From Nitrospira sp. (GTDB lineage: Bacteria; Nitrospirota; Nitrospiria; Nitrospirales; Nitrospiraceae): a DNA stretch of 64,000 nucleotides. The stretch spans positions 1,550,001 through 1,614,000 of the forward strand of contig CP060499.1 in the NCBI GenBank assembly GCA_024760525.1. Reading direction: 5' to 3'. Both the position numbers and the translations under genes were made by a program. Below, piece by piece: positions 44,277 through 52,098 of the stretch (position 1 is the first letter of the stretch; each line of letters starts with the position of its first letter). The notes below the pieces were generated by a model. It was not told the DNA's origin, searched no databases, and saw nothing but the letters and a program-made list of their open reading frames with translations.

Positions 44277-44290
44277 AACACATTTGAAGT

Positions 44291-44836
44291 ATGAATAACG
44301 GGGCTCTTGGTGAGGTTGAGATCCTCCCGGCGACGCCGGATATGTTGCCGGACATCCTGTCGTTGGAAGAGGCTTGCTTCTCGTCCCCCTGGACGCGCAA
44401 AATGCTGGAAGCAGAATTGACCGGAAACCAATTCGCACATTTTTTCGTTGCGGTGCATGGCGGAAGAGCGGAGGCGCTGGCCAGAGCCAGCATCATCGGG
44501 TACCATTGTTTCTGGATCGTGTTTGAAGAGCTTCGACTGATGAATTTAGCCGTCAGAGCAACCATGCGGAGGCAAGGGGTCGGACGTGCTCTTGCGGCTG
44601 AAGCCATCCGCCTGGGTCTGGAGCAAGGGGCCACTCGGGCGGTTCTCGAAGTCAGAGCTTCGAATGAACCGGCACGCGCGCTTTATGCCCGTATGGGGTT
44701 CGCGCCGATCAGCACACGCCCTCAGTACTATACCAATCCCATTGAAGACGCAGTACTCATGGAATTGAGCCCGCTTGTGATGCACGGTGGCCAACGCCGA
44801 AACCGTGTGTCGGCCGGTGGAGGTGAATCAGTCTAA
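44291..44836 (+). CDS. rimI: Ribosomal protein S18-alanine N-acetyltransferase
   Basis: The product has 181 aa. GNAT-fold acetyltransferase with LEEACFSSPWTRKMLEAEL at the start, the acetyl-CoA loop MRRQGVGRALAAEA, and ASNEPARALYARMGF. RimI acetylates the S18 N-terminus. The tsaB-rimI adjacency is common in bacteria and supports the call. A 20-residue C-terminal extension is unusual. Cytoplasmic. Confidence 0.9.
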   Translation: MNNGALGEVEILPATPDMLPDILSLEEACFSSPWTRKMLEAELTGNQFAHFFVAVHGGRAEALARASIIGYHCFWIVFEELRLMNLAVRATMRRQGVGRALAAEAIRLGLEQGATRAVLEVRASNEPARALYARMGFAPISTRPQYYTNPIEDAVLMELSPLVMHGGQRRNRVSAGGGESV

Positions 44837-44865
44837 ATAGACTCAACCTAACCAGGAGGTGTCGC

Positions 44866-45105
44866 ATGTTGACGGAAGACGCGATTGTCGAACAGCTTCG
44901 CCACTCCAACACCGAATTCCGGGAATTGGAAGAGTCCCACCATCGCCTGGATCTTGAACTGAATGAGCTGCAGAGACGCCATGTCCTGACGCCGACCGAA
45001 GAGGTCGAGAAAAAACGGATGCAAAAAGAAAAACTGGCGAAGAAAGACAAACTCGCCGAACTTATTCGCCACTATCGCGAACAAGGGCTGCAGCCCACCC
45101 AATGA
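44866..45105 (+). CDS. DUF465/YdcH-family small coiled protein
   Basis: The product has 79 aa. The pattern HHRLDLELNELQRRH then EKKRMQKEKLAKKDKLAELI matches the YdcH (DUF465) family of two-helix hairpins, function unknown. AGGAGGTG sits before ATG 44866. It lies between rimI and tatC. Cytoplasmic. Confidence 0.85.
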   Translation: MLTEDAIVEQLRHSNTEFRELEESHHRLDLELNELQRRHVLTPTEEVEKKRMQKEKLAKKDKLAELIRHYREQGLQPTQ

Positions 45106-45150
45106 GAGGCCGGCCGCCTGCCGGCCCTCCGCGTAGCTGAATCTGTCGTT

Positions 45151-45927
45151 ATGGAACAGGTCGTCAATCCGCTTGTCGTCCATATCGCATCCGTCAAGCG
45201 ACGATTGGTCATCATCGGCGCAACCCTTTTGGGTTCGTTGATCGTGACGTTCTCTTTTTCAGCCGAGATGATCGCTTGGCTGAATAAACCGTTCCCGAAC
45301 CAGCTCGCGTTTTATGGACCCACGGAGGCGCTGTTCGCCTCGATCAAGGTCTCGTTGCTCGCGGCCGTCATTCTCAGTCTTCCCGTTATCTTCTACCAGT
45401 CCTGGAAGTTCATCGAGCCGGCGTTGTTGGCGAAAGAACAACGATGGGCGATTCCCCTGTTTTGTGCGGCTGGAAGTCTCTTCGCACTGGGACTGGTATT
45501 CTGCAATTTAGTCATTCTGCCGCTGGTGATCGATCTGTTTGTGAACTTCGGGCTCGACCGGGATGTGACGCCCCAGTTGAGTGTCGGGACGTACATTGAT
45601 TTCAATGTGAAATTCCTGCTCATCTTCGGCTGCGCGTTCGAATTGCCGTTGGTGATGACGCTGGCGGCGATGACCGGAATGGCATCCGCGCACACGTTTG
45701 TGCGGTATCGGAAACATGCCGTTTTGTCGTGTCTCATCGTCTCCGCCATCGTCACCCCTGACGCGACGCTCTTTACTATGCTTCTGATGGCGGTTCCGTT
45801 GATGGTGCTGTATGAGATCGGAATCCTCGGCGCCCGCTTGTTCGGCCGGAGCCAGGACCAAAGTGGAGTCGATTTGCCGCTTGATCCGGATTTGCCGATC
45901 AATACTGCCGGAACGAGGGTTCGATGA
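45151..45927 (+). CDS. tatC: Sec-independent translocase TatC
   Basis: The product has 258 aa with six predicted membrane helices. TatC binds twin-arginine signal peptides. Family marks are the N-terminal VHIASVKRRL, the FGCAFELPLVM helix with its key Glu, and SAIVTPDATLFTMLLMAVPLMVLYE. No tatA or tatB is in the window. The next gene overlaps the stop by 4 bp (ATGA), so it is coupled. Confidence 0.94.
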   Translation: MEQVVNPLVVHIASVKRRLVIIGATLLGSLIVTFSFSAEMIAWLNKPFPNQLAFYGPTEALFASIKVSLLAAVILSLPVIFYQSWKFIEPALLAKEQRWAIPLFCAAGSLFALGLVFCNLVILPLVIDLFVNFGLDRDVTPQLSVGTYIDFNVKFLLIFGCAFELPLVMTLAAMTGMASAHTFVRYRKHAVLSCLIVSAIVTPDATLFTMLLMAVPLMVLYEIGILGARLFGRSQDQSGVDLPLDPDLPINTAGTRVR

Positions 45928-47018
45928 CACCTCAGACCGTGAATGCCAAGCGGATACGAGTCGTCATGTCTGCGATACTGATGTGGGGTAGTGTGCTCGG
46001 CTTGGCCTCGGGGGAGAGCGTCGGGTCTTCCGATCTCTCGCCGATATCGTCGTCGATGACCTCGGAACCGTTGGCGACGTCGGGGCCGTTTGAACAATCC
46101 GTGGCCAGCGTGCAGGCCCTCGTGATGGCCGGAAGCGGGACGATCTACGCAGGATCTTTCGGACATGGGATTTTTCGTACCATGGACCGAGGTGCCACCT
46201 GGATTCCGGTCGGAGGGGGTGTCACTGATCCGTTTATTTTAAGTCTGGCCTCAGCGAAAGACGGTGCAGTCTATGCCGGCACATTTCGTGGCGGGGTGTT
46301 TCGTTCGCGTGATGAAGGGAACACGTGGCAGCCGATCAACGGAGGTCTCAAGCGGCTTGAAGTCAAAGCCCTGATGACGGTCGATCATGAACTGTATGCA
46401 GGGACAGGCGATGGTGTGTATCGGTTGAATGACTCTGAAAATTACTGGACGCCCGTGACTGCGGGACTGGATGATATTTTGGTTCATGCACTGGCTCGCT
46501 CGACCGACGGAACATTGTTTGCCGGGACTTCCGGGAAGGGCGTCTTTCGGTTCAGCCCTCGTTCATCCGGTTGGGTGCGGTTGCGACATGGGTTGAAGGA
46601 TCATGAAGGGATGATCGAAAACTTCATTCGCGTATTGGTCATCGATCAAGACCAGAGCATTTTTGCAGGCACTTTCGATGGCGGCGTCTTTCGCAGTGCC
46701 GACGGTGGGTTAACCTGGCGACCGATCAGCCGGGCGCTGCCCAACGACTCTATCCGGGGTATCGTGTTCAGCGACCAGGGATTGGTCGTGGCGACCGGAA
46801 ACGGGATTTTTAAAACGGTGGACAAGGGCAAGCAATGGATTCCTGTGAATAAAGGATTGACCAACCTCGCGGTTCAGGTGTTGATCGGGACCGGAGACAA
46901 AGGTCTTTATGCGGGGACGAGCGCGGGAGTGTTTCGAAGCGATGACGGTCACAGCTGGGTGGCTGTCAACCAAGGATTGGAAGCAGGGACGGCGCCGCCG
47001 CCCTTTCTCTTTCGATGA
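45924..47018 (+). CDS. Exported BNR/YCF48-like beta-propeller protein
   Basis: The product has 364 aa. A leader is followed by at least six repeats of a propeller blade pattern: TIYAGSFGHGIFRTMDRGATW, AVYAGTFRGGVFRSRDEGNTW, IFAGTFDGGVFRSADGGLTW and related units. Such BNR/YCF48 repeats fold as seven-bladed propellers in assembly or binding proteins. Its ligand is unknown. It overlaps tatC by 4 bp, and a PPIase gene follows. Probably periplasmic. Confidence 0.8.
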   Translation: MTPQTVNAKRIRVVMSAILMWGSVLGLASGESVGSSDLSPISSSMTSEPLATSGPFEQSVASVQALVMAGSGTIYAGSFGHGIFRTMDRGATWIPVGGGVTDPFILSLASAKDGAVYAGTFRGGVFRSRDEGNTWQPINGGLKRLEVKALMTVDHELYAGTGDGVYRLNDSENYWTPVTAGLDDILVHALARSTDGTLFAGTSGKGVFRFSPRSSGWVRLRHGLKDHEGMIENFIRVLVIDQDQSIFAGTFDGGVFRSADGGLTWRPISRALPNDSIRGIVFSDQGLVVATGNGIFKTVDKGKQWIPVNKGLTNLAVQVLIGTGDKGLYAGTSAGVFRSDDGHSWVAVNQGLEAGTAPPPFLFR

Positions 47019-47038
47019 TCACTGAAAGGATGCACGCA

Positions 47039-47551
47039 ATGTCGGATATCAACGAGAAGACACGAGCCACAATAGCCGTGACGAGTAAGGGGCAACCGAT
47101 GGGAGAAATCATTCTCAGATTTTTCCCGGACGTGGCGCCCGGGCATGTCAGCAACTTTATCAAGCTCTCCAAAGAAGGGTTCTACAATGGGACGACGTTT
47201 CACCGCGTCATCCCCGGTTTCATGATCCAAGGAGGAGATCCGAACAGCAAAGAGTCCGACCGGTCGTCACATGGAATGGGTGGACCAGGGTATAAGGTAA
47301 AGGCTGAATTCAACAGTAAGCCTCATAAGCGGGGCATTGTCTCAATGGCTCGGGCGAATGATCCGGATAGTGCCGGTTCTCAGTTCTTTATCTGCATCGC
47401 GGACGCTAATTTCCTCGACTGGCAATATACGGTGTTCGGGGAAGTTGTCAGCGGCATGGATGTGGCCGACAAGATCGTCACGATGAAACGCGATGGGCGA
47501 GACAATCCGTTGGAGCGCGCAGAGATGACCGTGATCGTGAGCGAAGGGTAG
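47039..47551 (+). CDS. Cyclophilin-type peptidyl-prolyl cis-trans isomerase
   Basis: The product has 170 aa from ATG 47039 (AAAGGA upstream); the frame extends to 47015, where an ATGA overlap with the propeller gene occurs. Cyclophilin motifs FYNGTTFHRVIPGFMIQGGD, GIVSMARANDPDSAGSQFFI and FLDWQYTVFGEV are complete, including the catalytic Arg. No signal peptide, so cytoplasmic. It assists protein folding. Confidence 0.94.
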   Translation: MSDINEKTRATIAVTSKGQPMGEIILRFFPDVAPGHVSNFIKLSKEGFYNGTTFHRVIPGFMIQGGDPNSKESDRSSHGMGGPGYKVKAEFNSKPHKRGIVSMARANDPDSAGSQFFICIADANFLDWQYTVFGEVVSGMDVADKIVTMKRDGRDNPLERAEMTVIVSEG

Positions 47552-47557
47552 TGTGTC

Positions 47558-48283
47558 ATGCAGGTTGAATCGGCATGGCGGTCCACCGCGGTAGTTGTGG
47601 CCTCTGTTTTCGTCCTCCTCGGTTGCGCCACTCCTCATGTGCCGTCACGAATTGTGTATGAGGATCCGGTCAATTACGTCCGACTGGAGGAAGACGCGGA
47701 TGTGCTCGCTGAATGGCCGCCGGGTCACCATGCCCACCCCTTCGTAATGGAGCCGGAAAAAATACGCGCGATTTTGTCGGGCATGAAGGTGCGGGAACAT
47801 CGGGTTGCGCTGCAACGCTGGATACAAGGTGAATCCCCGTTAGTCCCGGCGTTTACCGATGAGGAACTGGGGCTCCTGTCTACGCGGATATCGGAGGCGC
47901 TGGCGGAAGCGAAATACAATGAACGCGTCACCTTCTACTTGAGCCAACCGCAAACCTTCGCGAGGAGGATTATTACGACGGGCGGGCTGTATGTTCACGG
48001 AACTGAGATGCATATTCTGCTGGGGAACTGGCGGATCATTTACGGTATTCCGGCCTATGGGATGATCTACGATCGGCGTTATCCCATGCGACCAACCGCG
48101 GCAAAAGGCTTCGATCTGATCTTTCAGCCTGCTGAAGCCGTTATTCCTGTGAAGAGCAGCCTGCTCGACGGGGTTTTGGCCAACGCCAAAGACGAACTGA
48201 TCATCGATTTAACCAAACTTGAGCCCGCTGAGCCGACGGTTTCTTTCAAACAGTCTTGCGTGCATGGTCAGGCCGTCTGTTAA
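47558..48283 (+). CDS. Lipoprotein of unknown function
   Basis: The product has 241 aa. The leader ends in the lipobox VLLGC. The mature protein contains an alpha/beta core with PFVMEPEKIRAILSGMKVRE and a later RRIITTGGLYVHGTEMHILLGNWRIIYG segment. I recognise no family. It starts 6 bp after the cyclophilin gene, so they are probably co-transcribed. Codon use matches the surroundings. Periplasmic side of a membrane. Confidence 0.7.
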   Translation: MQVESAWRSTAVVVASVFVLLGCATPHVPSRIVYEDPVNYVRLEEDADVLAEWPPGHHAHPFVMEPEKIRAILSGMKVREHRVALQRWIQGESPLVPAFTDEELGLLSTRISEALAEAKYNERVTFYLSQPQTFARRIITTGGLYVHGTEMHILLGNWRIIYGIPAYGMIYDRRYPMRPTAAKGFDLIFQPAEAVIPVKSSLLDGVLANAKDELIIDLTKLEPAEPTVSFKQSCVHGQAVC

Positions 48284-48382
48284 CAGCAGCGTGGCTGACG
48301 ACCGGCTCATCCCATCAGCCGAAGTCGAGCGGTGAGGAGCATGGAGAGTGTGGAAAGGGTGGAGGCACGGCTCTCGCCTGGG

Positions 48383-49357
48383 TCAGCTCCGAAGATACAT
48401 TTTCGGGACTGCCGTCAGTCCCTCGATGAGCGAGGCCCAGCCGAGTTTGGACTGGCCTTGGATACGATCACTGAAGCGGATAGGTAATTCATGTACGTTG
48501 GCGCCCAGTCGCACGGCTCGCCAGGCCAGCTCGACTTGGAAGATGTACCCTTTGGCCCTCACGGTTTCGAGATCCATCTTCTCCAAAAGCTCGCGACGAT
48601 AGCAGCGGAATCCTCCTGTCCAGTCATGGATATTCGAGCCGAGGAAGAGACTGACATACGTGTTGCCGCAACGAGAGACCAACCGCCGGCGTGCGTTCCA
48701 ATTTTCCGTCCCACCGCCCGGTACATAGCGGCTTCCAATTACGAGGTCGGCGGTGCGGCTGCGGTGTACCAAGCGAGGCAGATCCCACGGAGCGTGGCTG
48801 AAATCACAATCCATCTCAATGATACGATCATACTTTCGGTGCAACGCCCATTCGAATCCCGCGAGATAGGCCGGTCCAAGCCCTTCCTTCCTGGCCCGAT
48901 GCAACACGTGTACATGGCCGTGTCGGCAACTGAGTTCATCGGCTAGCTGTCCGGTGCCGTCCGGTGAATTGTCATCAACGATCAACGTATCAGCCACCAA
49001 ATATCGGCCGATCGCGGTCACAAGTGCTTCAAGATTGGAACGTTCGTTGTAGGTTGGAAGGACAATGAGAATCGATTGGTCGAATTCGAACGGTGAGGCG
49101 GGCACAAGCTGTTTACCTCCTGCCGCTTGAGAATACCCCGGGTCCTGCGCTTCACGGCTGATAGCCACGCGCGAGCTGTCGACCCCGCGGGCAATGAGTT
49201 CTTCAGCGAGATCGAAGTCAGGGACAATGAAGGCCTCTTCCATGCCCAGGTTTTTCAGAAGAAGCGCGCTGTCACCCTTGCAGACGGGGTAGTAATGTAC
49301 GGGAGGTGTCTGAGCCTCGGCTAACGATGGAGAGAGTGATTGACTAGTGGGTATCAT
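48383..49357 (-). CDS. GT2 polyprenol-phosphate mannosyltransferase-like enzyme with N-terminal extension
   Basis: The product has 324 aa. Residues about 92-324 are a family 2 glycosyltransferase of the dolichol-phosphate mannose synthase type: VLPTYNERSNLEALV, IVDDNSPDGTGQLA, EMDCDFSHAPWDLPRLV (DxD-like), GSRYVPGGG and a C-terminal FSDRIQGQSKLGW. It would move a sugar from NDP-sugar to a polyprenyl phosphate. The first 91 residues are an unrelated extension (NLGMEEAFIVPDFDLAEELIARG). No Shine-Dalgarno precedes 49357, so an internal start is possible. Confidence 0.85.
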   Translation of the reverse strand: MIPTSQSLSPSLAEAQTPPVHYYPVCKGDSALLLKNLGMEEAFIVPDFDLAEELIARGVDSSRVAISREAQDPGYSQAAGGKQLVPASPFEFDQSILIVLPTYNERSNLEALVTAIGRYLVADTLIVDDNSPDGTGQLADELSCRHGHVHVLHRARKEGLGPAYLAGFEWALHRKYDRIIEMDCDFSHAPWDLPRLVHRSRTADLVIGSRYVPGGGTENWNARRRLVSRCGNTYVSLFLGSNIHDWTGGFRCYRRELLEKMDLETVRAKGYIFQVELAWRAVRLGANVHELPIRFSDRIQGQSKLGWASLIEGLTAVPKMYLRS

Positions 49358-49503
49358 GACGTTCGTGTGTCGCTTGAGAGTACAGGGGGGTTGATTCGCC
49401 AGAGGGTTGCCCCCTTCGTGGAAGCGAGCGGCATTGTAATCGACGGGGGATACCCGCGCAAGTAGCGATCCGATCGGCTATCGTTGCCATCCGATCACAG
49501 TTT

Positions 49504-49533
49504 TTGACAGTGTGGGAACGGCTATGCTACATT
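49504..49533 (+). promoter_or_regulatory. Sigma-70 promoter of the flavoprotein gene
   Basis: TTGACA (49504-49509) and TACATT (49528-49533) are 18 bp apart, and the -10 is preceded by TGC (extended form). The start would lie about 50 nt before the ATG at 49590. Confidence 0.6.
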
Positions 49534-49589
49534 CCGCGATCCATTGATATTCCACGCTTTTCTATCACTCACTTCTTAAGGAATGCTGT

Positions 49590-50951
49590 ATGAGCGGATC
49601 TCAGGCGCATGTAGTTATTGTGGTGGGAGCGGGACCGGCCGGTATGGCCGTTGCGAGCTCGCTCTCGAAGACGGGCCATGAAGTCGTCATCCTCAATCGC
49701 GACATCAAATTCGGCGGCTTGGCGGAGTATGGAATATTCCCCTCCAAGTTAAAACTCCGTGGCGGGCTCAAAAAGCAATACTGGGAGCTGCTTCAGCAGA
49801 AGAATGTCCATTATTTGGGGAATGTCTCAATTGGAAATGGGAAGGATCTCACGGTTGAGGATGTGCGTGGGCTTGGAGCAAGCGCGGTCGTCTTTACGAT
49901 CGGCGCGCAAGGAACCAAGGCCATCGGGGTTGAGGGGGATTCAGCTCAAGGCGTGTTTCATGCGAAAGACGTAGTCTATCACTTCAATCGGCTGCCAGGC
50001 TTTGGCGACCGTCCGTTTGAGGTGGGAAAACATGTCGCGGTCATTGGGGCGGGCGACGTGATGGTAGACATTGCCCATTGGTTGATTCGCTACAAGAAGG
50101 TGGAACGGGTCACGGCAATCGTGCGGCGGGGTCCGGTTGAGCGTAAATACAATCCAAAAGAAATCCGTACCATCTGCGCCAATATGGACCTTGACGGGAT
50201 CAAAGGCGAGTTTGAACGCATCAAAGAACGCATGGTCAAGGTCGGGCAGAATCCCGACGAAGTCTTGAAAGGGTTCACCGACGAGTTCACGAAATGTGAG
50301 CCAAAAGTCTCCGAGACGAAGATGGGCTTCCGGTTCCTCGCGTCGCCGAAGCGGATTTTGGTCGATGCCCACAATCGAGTTCGTGGGCTTGAGATGGAAG
50401 ACAACAGGCTTGACCCCAAGGGGGAGGATACCGTCGCCGTAGGCTTGAAGCAGCTGTACGAATTTCCATGCGATTCTGTGGTGTTCGCCGTTGGAGACAA
50501 AGTCGATGAAACGGTCGGCCTCCCATACAAGAACGGCATGTTTGTGACAAACCCCAACAAGACAGGGAATGATCCCGACGATGCGCTCTTTCAGGCATAT
50601 GACGAAAGTGCCGGCAAGGTCATGGATGGTGTGTTTTTGGCCGGTTGGGCCAGGAAAGCCAGTGAGGGGCTTGTCGGCGTCGCGAAACGTGACGGAGATT
50701 GGTGCGCGGAGATCGTCGAACGCTATCTAGCGACTAAACACGGCGGTGGCGACATCAAGACGGTGCTTGATCATTTACATGTACTTCTGAGGAAGCGGCA
50801 GAGCCGGCCGGTCGATGTGAACGGGTTACGAGCACTCGATGTGGCAGAGCGTTCATCCACTGGGAAAGCTGATTGTATAGGGGAATTCAAGTTTGTGGCC
50901 AATCAGGAGATGCTCAAGCACATTGAACAGGGGAGGGTGTCCAGCAGTTGA
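49590..50951 (+). CDS. Adrenodoxin reductase/FprA-like FAD and NAD(P)-binding oxidoreductase
   Basis: The product has 453 aa. FAD-binding GAGPAGMAVASSL is at about 13, NADP-binding GAGDVMVDIAHWLIRY is near 150, and the C-terminal GVFLAGWARKASEGLVGVAKRDG matches adrenodoxin-reductase/FprA-type ferredoxin-NADP reductases. The closest call is a ferredoxin reductase related to GltD; no ferredoxin or GltB gene is adjacent. A region near 200-230 is helical and extra compared with FprA. Cytoplasmic. Confidence 0.75.
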   Translation: MSGSQAHVVIVVGAGPAGMAVASSLSKTGHEVVILNRDIKFGGLAEYGIFPSKLKLRGGLKKQYWELLQQKNVHYLGNVSIGNGKDLTVEDVRGLGASAVVFTIGAQGTKAIGVEGDSAQGVFHAKDVVYHFNRLPGFGDRPFEVGKHVAVIGAGDVMVDIAHWLIRYKKVERVTAIVRRGPVERKYNPKEIRTICANMDLDGIKGEFERIKERMVKVGQNPDEVLKGFTDEFTKCEPKVSETKMGFRFLASPKRILVDAHNRVRGLEMEDNRLDPKGEDTVAVGLKQLYEFPCDSVVFAVGDKVDETVGLPYKNGMFVTNPNKTGNDPDDALFQAYDESAGKVMDGVFLAGWARKASEGLVGVAKRDGDWCAEIVERYLATKHGGGDIKTVLDHLHVLLRKRQSRPVDVNGLRALDVAERSSTGKADCIGEFKFVANQEMLKHIEQGRVSSS

Positions 50952-50963
50952 TTCTGCTGCCCC

Positions 50964-51839
50964 TCATCCGTGACCCCATTTCAGTTTTTCCCTCAGCACT
51001 TCGTAGTAGTGGCTTTCAGGAAATCTGATCAATCTGGTCCGATGATCTGAAACCTCAATCACCGCCGTATCGCCCTGTGTAATGGCGACGCCGACTTGCC
51101 CGTCGAGTGTGGCCATTGATCCGTCATCCCTACTCGTCAACGTCACTTCGATCATGACATTTCCCGGGACGATTAAAGGGCGATGCGTCAGGGTGTGCGG
51201 ACAGATCGGCGTCAAGATCAGAGCCTGCACAGCAGGGTTCATGATGGGGCCTCCGGCAGAAAGAGAGTAGGCAGTAGAGCCGGTTGGCGTCCCGATAATC
51301 AGACCGTCACCGCGTAGATTCGTGACGAATTGTCCCTGGATAGCGATTTGGAGTTCGATCATGCGGGCCAGTGTCCCTTTGCTGATCACGATGTCGTTCA
51401 GCACAACTCCGCGAGCAACTGTTTCCCCGTGCCGATGAACGTGCGTTGCCAGCATGAGTCGCTCGTCAAGGGTAAAGTCGTTGGCGAATACTCGCTCTAG
51501 GGAGGGATAGAGATTGTCCAACCGGACTTCGGTGAGGAAGCCCAGACCCCCCATGTTGACGCCGAGGATAGGAATGCTCCGTTCCGAGGCCAGCCGAGCG
51601 GCATTCAGGATGGTTCCGTCTCCCCCAAGCACCAACAGAACGTCGGCTTTGTCGGCCAGCTGGGTCTTGGGAATCCCGCCCCGTTCGTTCAGTAATGTTG
51701 CCGATGTTGTGTCGAGAAGGACATCGATGTTGCGCGCACGGAGCCACGCCACGACTCCGAGCAGCGTGGATTTGACTTCGGGAAACTTCGGCTTGGTCAA
51801 AATCCCGATACTTTTACTTTTCACGAATAATAAACCCAT
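50964..51839 (-). CDS. nadK: NAD kinase
   Basis: The product has 291 aa. It phosphorylates NAD to NADP. The diacylglycerol-kinase-like GGDGT motif is in LLVLGGDGTILNAAR, with GVNMGGLGFLTEV and TGSTAYSLSAGGPIMNP following. An in-frame GTG at 51824 is an alternative start. A TTGACA-N18-TACAAT promoter precedes it. Convergent with the flavoprotein gene, 12 bp apart. Confidence 0.95.
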   Translation of the reverse strand: MGLLFVKSKSIGILTKPKFPEVKSTLLGVVAWLRARNIDVLLDTTSATLLNERGGIPKTQLADKADVLLVLGGDGTILNAARLASERSIPILGVNMGGLGFLTEVRLDNLYPSLERVFANDFTLDERLMLATHVHRHGETVARGVVLNDIVISKGTLARMIELQIAIQGQFVTNLRGDGLIIGTPTGSTAYSLSAGGPIMNPAVQALILTPICPHTLTHRPLIVPGNVMIEVTLTSRDDGSMATLDGQVGVAITQGDTAVIEVSDHRTRLIRFPESHYYEVLREKLKWGHG

Positions 51840-51861
51840 GGATGGCGTAAAGCGGAGCGAG

Positions 51862-51891
51862 ATTGTATCGAGATGCTCCTTTTTATGTCAA
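51862..51891 (-). promoter_or_regulatory. Sigma-70 promoter of nadK
   Basis: On the minus strand TTGACA (51886-51891) and TACAAT (51862-51867) are 18 bp apart, a near-consensus promoter. The start would fall about 15 nt before the ATG at 51839. Confidence 0.7.
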
Positions 51892-52001
51892 CGGAGAGCC
51901 AAGCGAGGTGCGAGTCGCGTCGGTTCAGAGAAAAAGAAAAAATGAGCGGCGAGGTTGTGGTCGATGTCGTCGTGTCGCACTGTCTTGTTCTCCGCTCAAC
52001 C

Positions 52002-52030
52002 TTGACTCTCACGCATACTGTGGTTAGAAT
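52002..52030 (+). promoter_or_regulatory. Sigma-70 promoter of clpC
   Basis: TTGACT (52002-52007) and TAGAAT (52025-52030) are 17 bp apart, close to consensus. No CIRCE or CtsR-type operator is visible in the 51840-52098 gap. Confidence 0.7.
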
Positions 52031-52098
52031 TAGGTCAAGATTTTTCAACGGTTTTGCTCGAACGCGCCCATGATTCGCACTCACTAGAAGGAGGCAGG

